A stretch of 64,000 nt of DNA from Flavobacteriales bacterium. GTDB taxonomy: Bacteria; Bacteroidota; Bacteroidia; Flavobacteriales_D; Crocinitomicaceae. The DNA is taken from contig JAKSBJ010000304.1 in the NCBI GenBank assembly GCA_022361195.1, positions 1 to 64,000 of the forward strand, in the 5' to 3' direction. Each line of letters opens with the position of its first letter. The stretch's first letter is position 1. The notes beneath the pieces were generated by a model that worked only from the letters and a program-made list of their open reading frames with translations, made no database searches and was not told the DNA's origin. Of the stretch, positions 35,393 through 44,584 are shown one piece after another. A program made the translations under genes and the position numbers.

Positions 35393-36787
35393 CTATTTTC
35401 CTTCTCCCTTAAAGATGATGGCAATAGTGTAGAACATGATCTTGAAATCCAATGCTAAAGACATATTGCGGATGTACAATAAATCGTATTTCATCCGTTC
35501 TACCATTTGCTCTACATTCTCAGCATAACCAAACTTAACCTGCCCCCAGGAGGTAATTCCTGGACGAACTTTATGTAAATAAAGATATTGAGGGTCTTTT
35601 TCTGAGATTTGATCAATGTAAAATTGACGTTCTGGTCTTGGGCCAACTAAAGACATATCTCCCCTTAAAACATTCCAAAATTGAGGGAATTCATCCAAAC
35701 GGGTTTTTCTAAGAAAGCGACCAATTGGCGTAATTCGGCTATCGTGCGAGCTTGAAAGTTGTGGGCCATTTTTCTCTGCATCCACATACATGGTTCGGAA
35801 CTTTATAATCTTAAAAGGTTTTCCCATTAAACCAATTCTCTCCTGTGTAAAGAATATGGGACCTTTAGAAGATAGTTTAACCAAAATAGCCAGGGTAAGA
35901 TATACAGGAAGCAAAATGAGCAAAGAAACAAAGGAAGCGACGATGTCAATGAGTCGTTTGGTTGAATATTGCCAATCAGGCATTAAATTGGCATTTACGG
36001 TTATTAAAAGTGCTCCAAAAATGTTGTCCATCTTTACTTGTCCGGACAAAATATCATAACTATCAGGAATAATGGAAATCTTAATATCATATCCTGATAA
36101 CTTGGTAATTAATCCCTTTAAACGTTCATGCTCTGAACTTTCTAAGGCAATAATCACTTCTTGAATTTCTTGCTTAACAATGATCTCTTCAACTTTGTCA
36201 ATTTCTCCCAGATGTTTTAGTTTCTCACTCAGTTTAAAGTCTGATCCGTTGATGTTTACAAATCCAATGAAACGATGTCCAGAATTCTTTTTGAGTTTTT
36301 GAATGTCTTCATAAATTTCAATAGCCTTATCACTCCCTCCCAAAATAATGGTGTTAAAGCCAAATTTTCCAGAGTGAATTCGTTTTACCAAATAAGTGGT
36401 TAGAATTAATCGGGGAGTGAGGGTAAACAAAAAATGAAGCCCAATTAAGACAAAGAATAAGGTATAGTACTGTTTGTAAGAGTAAACAACATCATTCAGC
36501 AAAAGCGAAAAGAAAACCACTATACCTCCCATTAAAGTGGCGAATAAGGTGTTTTTAATCGTTTTTAATCGATATTTCCGTAATACATTTCGGTAAGTTC
36601 CCTGAATGGCGTAAAGAAATACCCAGAACAAAGGAATGAGTACCAGACCTTGATAAAATCCCTCCTTGAAGATGACTTCTGTTTTTTCTACATTGATGAT
36701 TCGATAGATATAAAACAGAAACCATACTGAAGCTGCTGTAAGCAGATCAAGAGTAAAGTAAATTATTGCCTGGCGAGAAGCATTCAT
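35393..36787 (-). CDS. Polyprenyl-phosphate hexose-1-phosphate transferase (WcaJ/WbaP-like)
   Basis: 464 residues initiating exopolysaccharide or capsule repeat units by moving a sugar-phosphate to undecaprenyl phosphate. Four membrane segments (about 8-135), a Rossmann-like CoA_binding_3 domain (about 145-265), the re-entrant helix (about 277-303) and the intact catalytic domain: FKIIKFRTMYVDAE, the Asp-Glu pair in RLDEFPQFWNVLRGDMSLVGPRPE (D365, E366) and VRPGITSWGQV. It ends YDLLYIRNMSLALDFKIM. It serves as the intact comparison for the degenerate module in the GT2 fusion at 15022-16965. Its ATG overlaps the stop of the upstream lipoprotein gene by four bases. Confidence 0.92.
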   Translation of the reverse strand: MNASRQAIIYFTLDLLTAASVWFLFYIYRIINVEKTEVIFKEGFYQGLVLIPLFWVFLYAIQGTYRNVLRKYRLKTIKNTLFATLMGGIVVFFSLLLNDVVYSYKQYYTLFFVLIGLHFLFTLTPRLILTTYLVKRIHSGKFGFNTIILGGSDKAIEIYEDIQKLKKNSGHRFIGFVNINGSDFKLSEKLKHLGEIDKVEEIIVKQEIQEVIIALESSEHERLKGLITKLSGYDIKISIIPDSYDILSGQVKMDNIFGALLITVNANLMPDWQYSTKRLIDIVASFVSLLILLPVYLTLAILVKLSSKGPIFFTQERIGLMGKPFKIIKFRTMYVDAEKNGPQLSSSHDSRITPIGRFLRKTRLDEFPQFWNVLRGDMSLVGPRPERQFYIDQISEKDPQYLYLHKVRPGITSWGQVKFGYAENVEQMVERMKYDLLYIRNMSLALDFKIMFYTIAIIFKGEGK

Positions 36788-37662
36788 GGAAAGTGAACCA
36801 CTTTTATATTGTCAACATAGATATTTGCACTGGATTTTCCTTTTTCCAGAAATGCAACAAAATAAAGTTCAATGCTGGTGGTATTGACATGTTTCCCAAC
36901 ATTCTCAGACAATTCAATATAAATATGCTTCCATTTCAAATTCTCAGGATCCTGACCATTCATTAGAATAACTAAACCTTGATCATCTGTTCCGCTGGTG
37001 AGATTAGAAATAAAACCTTGAGAAAGGGAATTGTCATTGTAGTAGTCAAGTTCTAAAAAACTTTGTTGACCTGTTGGAACAGGGATTTGTAAGTCAGTTT
37101 CAGCTCTGAAAAACGTATCGGTTGCTGTTAGGAAAACAGCTCCACACTTTTCTCCGTATTGCACAATGTCTGGATAGCTTGCTTTATGAATAAAAACGAA
37201 GGGAGTGTCAGATTCCGGAGTTGGAGCAAAATCAATTCCTGAATCTTCAAAATCCTCTTTTAGACTAAACTGAAGTCCTTCTTTATAATTAAAGGTGAGG
37301 TCAACTGAGGTTGTGTCACTTTTGGTTAATGAGATATCCATTTCTACTTTTTCGTAAAATGGATAACGAATTTTAGTGGCAGAAATACCATTGTTATTAA
37401 CTCCTGCCCAAAAAGTAAATTTGTGGGTTCCTTCATCTAAAATTGGAAGAGTCTTTCCAACTTCAAAAACACCTATGGCTTCATTTCCTTTGTAAACCCA
37501 CAGATCGGTAATATTGTGCGAGTTTTCTCCTTCAGCAACCGAATTAGTTACGAGGTTAACAGAGTTTAACTTTAACCATGAAGGTTCAATGTCATCCTGT
37601 TTACAGGCTGTAAAGGACAATAAAATAACTGGAACAAGAAAAAAAAGTAAGCGGTATGTCAT
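36784..37662 (-). CDS. Lipoprotein with jelly-roll-like C-terminus
   Basis: 292 residues with lipoprotein signal (SFTAC, Cys20) followed by KQDD, resembling the surface-export signal of Bacteroidota lipoproteins. The mature protein contains two beta-rich parts; the C-terminal one (about 150-292) ends SANIYVDNIKVVHFP, as in carbohydrate-binding jelly-rolls. No enzyme motif recognised. The stop overlaps the sugar-transferase start (ATGA), so the two are coupled. A surface glycan-related role is inferred from this coupling. I use the ATG at 37662 rather than 37689 because it gives a normal signal. Confidence 0.7.
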   Translation of the reverse strand: MTYRLLFFLVPVILLSFTACKQDDIEPSWLKLNSVNLVTNSVAEGENSHNITDLWVYKGNEAIGVFEVGKTLPILDEGTHKFTFWAGVNNNGISATKIRYPFYEKVEMDISLTKSDTTSVDLTFNYKEGLQFSLKEDFEDSGIDFAPTPESDTPFVFIHKASYPDIVQYGEKCGAVFLTATDTFFRAETDLQIPVPTGQQSFLELDYYNDNSLSQGFISNLTSGTDDQGLVILMNGQDPENLKWKHIYIELSENVGKHVNTTSIELYFVAFLEKGKSSANIYVDNIKVVHFP

Positions 37663-37764
37663 AAATGGTGGATTAAAATCCAAACGCAAAAAAAGCTCAA
37701 ATATTCTTTTTAATCAAGCGTGTAAAGCTGTTTTCTGTTAAAAAATGGAAATATTAAGCGAATT

Positions 37765-38757
37765 CTAGTGACTTTCTATCAAATTTCCGTTAGCTCTCAG
37801 CTTATCCATGATTAAAAGGGCTACCTCTAAGGCATATTTTCCATCCTCGATTGATACGATAGGAGTAGTGTCTGTAAGAATGCTTTGAGCAAAGGTTTCT
37901 AATTCTTCTTTAATAGCATTTGATGGTTCAATATCGGCCTTAAAGATTTCAATCTTTTTCTTCTCTTTACCTTCTCCCAAATCAAAGATGATATCAAACG
38001 GATCTGCTTCTCCTTCTAAAGTGGTCATTTTCACAATCTCTGATTGCTTTTCTAAAAAGTCTACCGAGATATAGGCATCTTTTTGAAAGAAACGCGATTT
38101 ACGCATGTTCTTGAGTGAGATTCTACTAGCTGTTAAGTTGGCAACAGAACCATTTTCAAACTCAATTCGAGCATTTGTAATATCAGGAGTTTCACTTACA
38201 ACAGCCACTCCAGAAGCACTTACTCTCCTAATTTTTGATTTAACCGTACTTAAAATAATATCCAAATCATGGATCATTAAGTCCAGTACTACAGGAACAT
38301 CTGTTCCACGCGGGTTATACTGCGCCAATCGGTGACTTTCTATAAACATTGGGTTTTGAATGAAATCCAGTGCATGCTTAAAAGCAGGATTAAAACGCTC
38401 AACGTGCCCAACCTGAACTTTTACAGCTGCCTCTTGGGTTAAAGAACTCAATTTATTGGCTTCTTCCAAAGTTTGAGTAACTGGCTTTTCAATGAATACG
38501 TGCTTTGATCGACGAATGGCTTCGGAAGCAATTTCAAAGTGGGAGAGAGTAGGAGTAACGATATCAATACAATCTACCTGATCAATTAGTTCAAGATGAT
38601 TGTCAAATCGTCGAATTCCAAATTCCTCTGCAGCTTTGGAGTTTTCATCGTTGGGATCGTAAAATCCAACAAATTCGTAAACATCACTTAATTCTTTGAT
38701 CAGACGGGCATGAATCTTTCCCAAATGTCCTAAACCAAATAAGCCAATTTTTAGCAT
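37765..38757 (-). CDS. Gfo/Idh/MocA-family oxidoreductase
   Basis: 330 residues. The N-terminal Rossmann fold binds NAD(P) (IGLFGLGHLGKIHARLIKEL, residues 4-23), with the EKPVTQTLEEA motif whose Lys is the family catalytic residue, and a C-terminal alpha-beta substrate domain (MIHDLDIILSTV, ENGSVANLTASRIS). Sugars or sugar nucleotides are likely substrates, fitting the polysaccharide genes nearby. It lies about 100 bases upstream of the lipoprotein gene on the same strand. The ATG at 38757 is chosen over the one at 38775. Confidence 0.9.
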   Translation of the reverse strand: MLKIGLFGLGHLGKIHARLIKELSDVYEFVGFYDPNDENSKAAEEFGIRRFDNHLELIDQVDCIDIVTPTLSHFEIASEAIRRSKHVFIEKPVTQTLEEANKLSSLTQEAAVKVQVGHVERFNPAFKHALDFIQNPMFIESHRLAQYNPRGTDVPVVLDLMIHDLDIILSTVKSKIRRVSASGVAVVSETPDITNARIEFENGSVANLTASRISLKNMRKSRFFQKDAYISVDFLEKQSEIVKMTTLEGEADPFDIIFDLGEGKEKKKIEIFKADIEPSNAIKEELETFAQSILTDTTPIVSIEDGKYALEVALLIMDKLRANGNLIESH

Positions 38758-38772
38758 AATCAAATTTTCCAC

Positions 38773-38780
38773 CAAAATTA
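38773..38780 (-). promoter_or_regulatory. -7 promoter box (TAATTTTG) of the Gfo/Idh/MocA gene
   Basis: A perfect TAnnTTTG on minus, 15 bases before the ATG at 38757. It predicts a leader of about ten bases and excludes the alternative ATG at 38775. No TTG at -33. Confidence 0.4.
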
Positions 38781-38873
38781 AAGAGAATCCTTTAGCTGTG
38801 ATTGATAGTTATGAGCACTTATCAACATAAAAAGCTTAACGATTTTTTTACGAGTCAACCGAGAAATAAAGCG

Positions 38874-38881
38874 TAGATTTG
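38874..38881 (+). promoter_or_regulatory. -7 promoter box (TAGATTTG) of the EEP-domain gene
   Basis: A perfect TAnnTTTG match on plus. Transcription would start near 38886, after the in-frame TTG at 38879, so the ATG at 38942 is the real start. The leader would be about 55 bases. Confidence 0.45.
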
Positions 38882-38941
38882 GTTGAATGCGGTCTTGTAC
38901 AAGCCATTTATTGTTCGGGATTTGATAGAAATGATGATTTT

Positions 38942-40162
38942 ATGGTAAAGAAGGAAAGCTTGAAGCAGTATATTTTGGTCCTATTTCTACTCTCAGGAAC
39001 GGCCTTTTCCCAATCAACAGACACATTAAAAGTTGTGACTTACAACCTACTAAACTTCCCTGGCTCTTCACCCAATAGGGTCGATACCCTGGAGGTAATC
39101 ATGCAGCATCTAAAGCCTGATATTTTAACGGTTTGCGAATTAACCAGCTCAGCTGGCGCAACGGATATTTTAGAGGATGCTTTAAATGTAGATGGAACAA
39201 CTTCTTACGAGATGGCTTATTATGTAGATAGCCCTGGATCACAGAATGAGTTGTATTACAATTCAGAAAAACTGGTTTTGGTTGAACAAAATGAAATTGC
39301 TACGGTTTTGAGAGACATCAATGAATATGTTCTTTACCACAAAGCGGACGATTTGGAGACAACGGGGGACACCGTATTCTTTTATGTTTATGTATGTCAC
39401 TTAAAAGCCGGAACTGGATTCGAGGCACAAAGAGATAGTGAAACCAATTCATTAAAAACGTATTTAGCTGGGCGTCCACAAGCAGAGAACATCATTGTTT
39501 CAGGAGATTTTAACTTTTATGGTTCAGATACTGAACCGGCATGGAATACGATGCTTAACGGATCAGGAGTAGCTTTAAAAGATCCCATTCTTTCACCAGG
39601 ACATTGGAACTCAAATCCAGGCTATGCGCCTATTCATACACAAAGTACCCGAACTACCAGCTTTGGAGGCGGAGCAACGGGTGGAATGGATGATCGTTTT
39701 GATATCATTTTTGTAAGTCCGGATTTGATGAATTATAAAAATGATGCCCGTTATATTACCGGAACTTATAGAGCTATTGGACAAGATGCTTTGCACTTCA
39801 ATTCAACCTTGATTGATCCTCCAACCAATACTTCTCAGCCTTGGAATGTCATTACTGCTTTGTATCATATGTCCGACCATTTACCGGTTTATATGGAGAT
39901 TGAAGTACGAAAGGAAGCAGCTTCAATGGATGAACTAAACCAACAACAAGCATGTGATTATTATTACGATCAGGAAAATAAAATGCTGCGTTTAAAGTCA
40001 GTTGTTTCTTCACCCTCTGTTTATTTCCTTTATTCCTTAAGCGGAGAAAAGGTGATGGAGTTTGAGAGCGATCAGGAACAGCTAAACCTTTCTCATTTGG
40101 AATCCGGAACCTATATCTTAAGCAAAGAAGGAACGGAAACACTCAAATTGGTCGTAGATTAA
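38942..40162 (+). CDS. Secreted endonuclease/exonuclease/phosphatase-family protein with T9SS-like C-terminal domain
   Basis: 406 residues with a signal peptide (LKQYILVLFLLSGTAFSQS). The EEP fold is seen from VVTYNLLNFP (Asn), CELTSSAGA (Glu), SGDFNFYGSD (Asp-Asn) to MSDHLPVYMEI (Asp-His), the catalytic set of DNase I-like enzymes. The last 70 residues (SVYFLYSLSGEKVMEF, LSHLESGTYILSKEG, TLKLVVD) resemble a T9SS type A sorting domain but lack its usual YPNP beginning. It may be a secreted nuclease, phosphodiesterase or sphingomyelinase-like enzyme; the exact substrate is unknown. It overlaps the convergent hydrolase gene by four bases. Confidence 0.83.
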   Translation: MVKKESLKQYILVLFLLSGTAFSQSTDTLKVVTYNLLNFPGSSPNRVDTLEVIMQHLKPDILTVCELTSSAGATDILEDALNVDGTTSYEMAYYVDSPGSQNELYYNSEKLVLVEQNEIATVLRDINEYVLYHKADDLETTGDTVFFYVYVCHLKAGTGFEAQRDSETNSLKTYLAGRPQAENIIVSGDFNFYGSDTEPAWNTMLNGSGVALKDPILSPGHWNSNPGYAPIHTQSTRTTSFGGGATGGMDDRFDIIFVSPDLMNYKNDARYITGTYRAIGQDALHFNSTLIDPPTNTSQPWNVITALYHMSDHLPVYMEIEVRKEAASMDELNQQQACDYYYDQENKMLRLKSVVSSPSVYFLYSLSGEKVMEFESDQEQLNLSHLESGTYILSKEGTETLKLVVD

Positions 40163-40971
40163 AGGCTTTCAGATAAAAGCCTGATTTTTTTGAGATACTC
40201 TTTACGGTATTCAGCAAAACCGCGTAAATGTTTTCCTTTAATACTCCATAATTCCTTTTCGATAGAAGAAGCATTCTCGTACAATTCTTTCCCCATACGG
40301 TACAGACAAACCTGATCTTCTTCACTATGTACAACCAGTAAAGGTTTGTACCATTCTTTAATAATCTTTTCCCCTTTAATTTTATTCTTCACTCCAAAAT
40401 AAGCAATCGGACGAAGCGCTTTAGGAACCCGAGTTAAACCAACATCTCGGTGGCTATTAAAAGGTCCTTCTAGAATCATGGCATCTAATACGCCTTGATT
40501 TTCCACTCCAATTTTAGTAGCTAAATTTCCTCCTAATGACATCCCAAACAAAATCTTTTTGGTGTTTTTAACTTCATCACGCTTGATAAAATAGTCTAAA
40601 CCTTTTTGAGCCGATTGTTGAACGCGTTTATGACGAGGTGTTTTATCCGAATTTCCAAATCCGGGATAATCGATGATGAATACATTGTAACCATCTTTCC
40701 ATAAAATTTCAGCTAGATGCCTCCACCCACTTAGGTTTCCTGCATTACCGTGTAAAAAGTAAATAGAAGTTTCAGCCGCCTCTGCATGGTAAAATAATCC
40801 ATGAAAGGTATCTGTTTTACTCCATTCTAAATAAACATCTTCGGCTGTTTCGGAAGGAGGAACTTCATTCGTATTAGGGTAGTAGTAGAGCCGGTTAAAC
40901 GAACAGGAAGTCAGTAAGATAAAGGTCAAAAAAACGAGTGCGTATTTTGGTTGTAGGATTTTCAAAAGCAT
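40159..40971 (-). CDS. Alpha/beta-hydrolase lipoprotein
   Basis: 270 residues with a lipoprotein signal (lipobox LTSC, Cys23). The fold shows the oxyanion segment FLHGNAGNLSGW, nucleophile elbow GMSLGG, a probable acid in HSEEDQV and a probable His in KGKHLRGF. This resembles the BEM46/ABHD13-like group. The substrate is unknown; it sits on an envelope membrane by its lipid anchor. Convergent with the EEP gene. Confidence 0.85.
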   Translation of the reverse strand: MLLKILQPKYALVFLTFILLTSCSFNRLYYYPNTNEVPPSETAEDVYLEWSKTDTFHGLFYHAEAAETSIYFLHGNAGNLSGWRHLAEILWKDGYNVFIIDYPGFGNSDKTPRHKRVQQSAQKGLDYFIKRDEVKNTKKILFGMSLGGNLATKIGVENQGVLDAMILEGPFNSHRDVGLTRVPKALRPIAYFGVKNKIKGEKIIKEWYKPLLVVHSEEDQVCLYRMGKELYENASSIEKELWSIKGKHLRGFAEYRKEYLKKIRLLSESL

Positions 40972-41088
40972 ATAATTAGGCTTAAAAATAGCTTTTTTGA
41001 TTGGTTATGCGAGGCAACATTAATTGACAAAATTCGTATATTTACTGAATTTAAACCAAGCGCGAAATTTGCGATAAAGATTTTTGAA

Positions 41089-41406
41089 ATGAGAATAGCC
41101 GGAATAATTGGAATGTTTGCTGTTGTTGTAATTGCATTTTCATCATGTAAAAGAAACAACGGTTGCAGTTGGTCGGAAAAAGCAATTGTAGAAGATTGGT
41201 CTGAAGGAAATGATACTTGTGGAATTGTTTTCCGTTTGGTTGAAAGTGGAGAAAAAGTGGAACCAACAAACCTGGCTTCTTTTTCAAATCTTACTTATGA
41301 GCACGGAGATTTAGTTTGGTTATCTCATAAAAAAGTTTCCGGAGCAAGTACTTGTGGTTTAGGAGAAGTGGTTAAAATTCGCTGTATCGCAGAAAGAGAA
41401 TTTTAA
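41089..41406 (+). CDS. Small lipoprotein with conserved-looking cysteines
   Basis: 105 residues: signal peptide, lipobox FSSC (Cys20), then a beta-rich domain with cysteines at NNGCSW, DTCGI, STCGL and IRCIA. No family recognised. Single gene, convergent with the next lipoprotein gene. Confidence 0.68.
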   Translation: MRIAGIIGMFAVVVIAFSSCKRNNGCSWSEKAIVEDWSEGNDTCGIVFRLVESGEKVEPTNLASFSNLTYEHGDLVWLSHKKVSGASTCGLGEVVKIRCIAEREF

Positions 41407-41408
41407 AC

Positions 41409-42227
41409 CTACTTAACTTTCAATTTTCCTTCTTCCAAATAAATGGTAGCTTCATTCCTTTGTGGTGTGAAGTCAAAGAAGAACATCTCGTTTAAATAAG
41501 TCACTTTCCCTCCATATTGGTTAAGAGAATCTTTAACAAATAGGTATAAATCCATGTATGTAGGGCCTTCAAGTACTTCAAAGTCAAACTTACGTTTTCC
41601 TTCACCATCTTTTTCTGAATCGTAGATTATAGGCTCTTCTACACTCAACTTGACATCATAATCGGAGACTTCAATACTCTCATCTAAGCGAACAGTAGCT
41701 TTAAATTCCTGTTCTTTTAATTTGTCTTGTGTAAGTGATGTAATAGCATCCGAAACATTGATCCAGTTTTTTCTCCATTTATCGTTGACGAATGATCCAC
41801 CTGTATTATCAACGTCAATATACTTTTCATCGGCCTTTAATTCTATGCGTACTCCGCCACGGTCATAAACTCCATCTTCTTTTCTGCATTCGATCTTATC
41901 AAATTGATTTTCTACAAAAACGGCATATAACTCATCCATTTCCTGATCGGAAAGTTCAAAGGATATTTGTTTATTTCTTCCATAACGCTGAAAATCCCAG
42001 AAACAACTATCGGTGGAAATTAAAATGTATTCAGCCCGATTGAGCATGCCACCATCTTCATTCCATTGAATTTTAACTTTTTCAGGAGACGTAGGTAAAC
42101 CAGATTGTTCTGGAGAATTACCATTTCCGGTTTCACCAACGGTTGTATCCGAACAGGCAACAAGAAATAAGGCTGCTGCTAGGACTAAAAAATTTTTGAA
42201 GCTTAGTTTACTTAAGAACTGTTTCAT
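41409..42227 (-). CDS. Lipoprotein of unknown function
   Basis: 272 residues with lipobox LVAC (Cys25), then a low-complexity linker (TGNGNSPEQSG) and a mixed domain with CFWDFQRYGR and FFDFTPQRNE. No known family. Its start lies inside comB (20-base overlap), so it is translated from the same message. Confidence 0.68.
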   Translation of the reverse strand: MKQFLSKLSFKNFLVLAAALFLVACSDTTVGETGNGNSPEQSGLPTSPEKVKIQWNEDGGMLNRAEYILISTDSCFWDFQRYGRNKQISFELSDQEMDELYAVFVENQFDKIECRKEDGVYDRGGVRIELKADEKYIDVDNTGGSFVNDKWRKNWINVSDAITSLTQDKLKEQEFKATVRLDESIEVSDYDVKLSVEEPIIYDSEKDGEGKRKFDFEVLEGPTYMDLYLFVKDSLNQYGGKVTYLNEMFFFDFTPQRNEATIYLEEGKLKVK

Positions 42228-42954
42228 TTAATGCTACCAATTTATCTCCTTCTAAGATAGGAATAACAGGTGCATTATTGGGTGTCAGGCAGAATTTAAT
42301 ATCCTCGCTCAAGTTCAAGTTTAATAATCTTCTTCGGTGCGATGAAGCTTTGAGATATCCCAAAATATTATCTTTTGCACTTAAGAAAAGGTACTTTGCT
42401 GCAATGGACGAATCTTCAATAGAAGTGTATTGCCCGGTAGACAATAGATAGTCCATAATTGCTCCAGCGCAAATGGTATCTTCTAAATTGAACTTATTCT
42501 GCCATCCCGAACAAAGACAGAGTACGTTTTTATTTTGCTTTTCCAGCCAGTATTTTAAAACGTCTAAATTGCTAAGAGAACCAATTACAACCTGTCCGGC
42601 TTCCTTGGCTATGTTGATAGATCGGGTCCCGTTAGTAGTACTTAAAACCACTGTTTGATCTTTTACTTGCTCTTTCATGTAAGAATAAGGCGAGTTTCCA
42701 AAATCAAATCCTTCAACAATCTTTCCTTGTCTTTCAGCTCCTACCAAATACCCTTTTTTTTGATATTCTTTAGCCTCATCAATAGTTGATACCGGAATCA
42801 ATTCTTTAACACCATTATGAAAAGCCGCACAAATAGCAGATGTTGCTCTTAAAACGTCAATTACAACGATGATATCAAATTCATCTTTATAAAGCGGAAA
42901 TAGGTAAGGGGAAAAACAGACCTCAACTCGTTTTCTACTGTCTTCAGTTTGCAT
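42208..42954 (-). CDS. comB: 2-phosphosulfolactate phosphatase (ComB) family protein
   Basis: 248 residues of the ComB family, the enzyme that removes phosphate from 2-phospho-3-sulfolactate in coenzyme M synthesis. Motifs: IIVVIDVLRATSAICAAFHNG, GAERQGKIVEGFDFGNSPYSY, VVLSTTNGTRSI and LCSGWQNKFNLEDTICAGA. Bacteroidota do not make coenzyme M, so here it may serve sulfolactate metabolism or an unrelated phosphatase reaction. It overlaps the lipoprotein gene by 20 bases. The ATG at 42954 is chosen; a TATTTTCG box (one mismatch) ends four bases upstream of it. Confidence 0.88.
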   Translation of the reverse strand: MQTEDSRKRVEVCFSPYLFPLYKDEFDIIVVIDVLRATSAICAAFHNGVKELIPVSTIDEAKEYQKKGYLVGAERQGKIVEGFDFGNSPYSYMKEQVKDQTVVLSTTNGTRSINIAKEAGQVVIGSLSNLDVLKYWLEKQNKNVLCLCSGWQNKFNLEDTICAGAIMDYLLSTGQYTSIEDSSIAAKYLFLSAKDNILGYLKASSHRRRLLNLNLSEDIKFCLTPNNAPVIPILEGDKLVALNETVLK

Positions 42955-42970
42955 GGGCCGAAAATACAAA

Positions 42971-42997
42971 AAAACTCAGTCTTATAAACTGAGTTTT
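42971..42997. terminator. Terminator between ferredoxin and comB genes
   Basis: A perfect 10-bp stem: AAAACTCAGT (42971-42980) with ACTGAGTTTT (42988-42997), loop CTTATAA. On minus a T-run of seven or more follows; it ends the ferredoxin message upstream of comB. Confidence 0.8.
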
Positions 42998-43027
42998 TAA
43001 TATCATTTAATAAATGAAGTGGATTGA

Positions 43028-43387
<360 letters not shown>

Positions 43388-43450
43388 TTAAAATTTCAAT
43401 TTCTTTTGCAGAAAATCCTAAAATTTGCAAATCGAAATTGAATATTGGTG

Positions 43451-43458
43451 CAAATATA
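43451..43458 (-). promoter_or_regulatory. Candidate -7 box (TATATTTG) of the ferredoxin gene
   Basis: A perfect TAnnTTTG on minus, which would give a leader of about 68 bases. No TTG at -33. The divergent reductase gene starts 13 bases away. Confidence 0.35.
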
Positions 43459-43470
43459 TAAGGTCTTCGA

Positions 43471-44520
43471 ATGATATTAACGGAAAAGATCAAGATTTTG
43501 TTCAAAATTGGAAATATTTTAGAACATCTTGGAGAACAAAAAGACTGGCCCGGCTTTGATTGCGGGCTGAATCAATCTGAATATGAGAACTTAGCGGAAC
43601 TTGTAGAGAGGGTACATGTTTATAATGGGTGGTTTACGGCAGATTCTGTTCGGCAAGCCTTTTTAGGAATATCAGAATGGTTAAAGGAGGATCATTTGGC
43701 TGATTGGGTTGCGAACTATTCCATTAAAGATAATGCTAAGCCTAAGCGAGTTGCCATTATTATGGCTGGAAATATTCCCTTAGTTGGCTTTCATGACTTT
43801 TTGAGTGTCTACTTATCTGGAAACATTGCGGTGGTTAAATTATCGTCAGATGATAAACACCTTTTTCCTGCCTTGTTAAAAACGATGTCTCTTTTTGATG
43901 ACAAAATTAGTGATTGGGTAGAGGTATATGATGGCAAATTGGGAGATTTTGAAGCCGTAATTGCTACTGGAAGTGATAATTCTGCTCAGTATTTTGAGTC
44001 CTATTTTGGTAAATACCCTCACATTATCCGAAAAAACAGAAACTCAATAGCTCTTTTAACAGGAGAAGAAACAGATGAAGAGTTGAAAGAATTGGGGAAG
44101 GACATTTTTACCTTTTATGGTTTGGGATGCCGAAATGTGACACAATTGTGGATTCCAGAGAATTTTGAATTGGATCGCTTTTTTGGTGCGATTTACGATA
44201 ATAATCCCATCATTAATCATAATAAATACGCAAATAACTACGATTACAACAAGGCGGTTTACCTTATGAATCAAGAGGAAATCCTGGATAATGGCTTTTT
44301 GCTATTGAAAGAGGATAAGACGATTCACTCGCCTTTGGGAATGTTACATTACGTTCGTTATAAAGAAATTTCGGAAGCAAAACAGTTCTTTGACGAAAAG
44401 CAGGAACACATCCAGGCTATTGTAGGTAAAGACTACATTCCGTTTGGAAAAGCGCAGTGTCCATCTTTAACAGATTATGCTGATGGAGTTGATACGATGA
44501 AATTCTTAACCGAATTGTAA
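43471..44520 (+). CDS. LuxC-like acyl-CoA reductase
   Basis: 349 residues of the LuxC/acyl-CoA reductase family (aldehyde dehydrogenase superfamily), reducing acyl-CoA to aldehyde with NAD(P)H. Motifs include VAIIMAGNIPLVGFHDFL, AVVKLSSDDKHLFP, FEAVIATGSDNSAQYFE and the nucleophile region FYGLGCRNVTQLW, with Cys in GLGC. Bacteroidota without bioluminescence commonly have it; a role in fatty-acid or storage-lipid metabolism is inferred. It is divergent from the ferredoxin gene. Confidence 0.9.
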   Translation: MILTEKIKILFKIGNILEHLGEQKDWPGFDCGLNQSEYENLAELVERVHVYNGWFTADSVRQAFLGISEWLKEDHLADWVANYSIKDNAKPKRVAIIMAGNIPLVGFHDFLSVYLSGNIAVVKLSSDDKHLFPALLKTMSLFDDKISDWVEVYDGKLGDFEAVIATGSDNSAQYFESYFGKYPHIIRKNRNSIALLTGEETDEELKELGKDIFTFYGLGCRNVTQLWIPENFELDRFFGAIYDNNPIINHNKYANNYDYNKAVYLMNQEEILDNGFLLLKEDKTIHSPLGMLHYVRYKEISEAKQFFDEKQEHIQAIVGKDYIPFGKAQCPSLTDYADGVDTMKFLTEL

Positions 44521-44584
44521 GCGAAAAACTGGGCAATCGTCCTACTTTTCATTATTTTCGTTTTCCAAAAATTATAGCATTAAA

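Noticed and set aside
39852-40142. Overlapping minus-strand gene opposite the EEP gene
   Set aside because: It lacks any family pattern, and the plus-strand enzyme motifs show which strand is coding.
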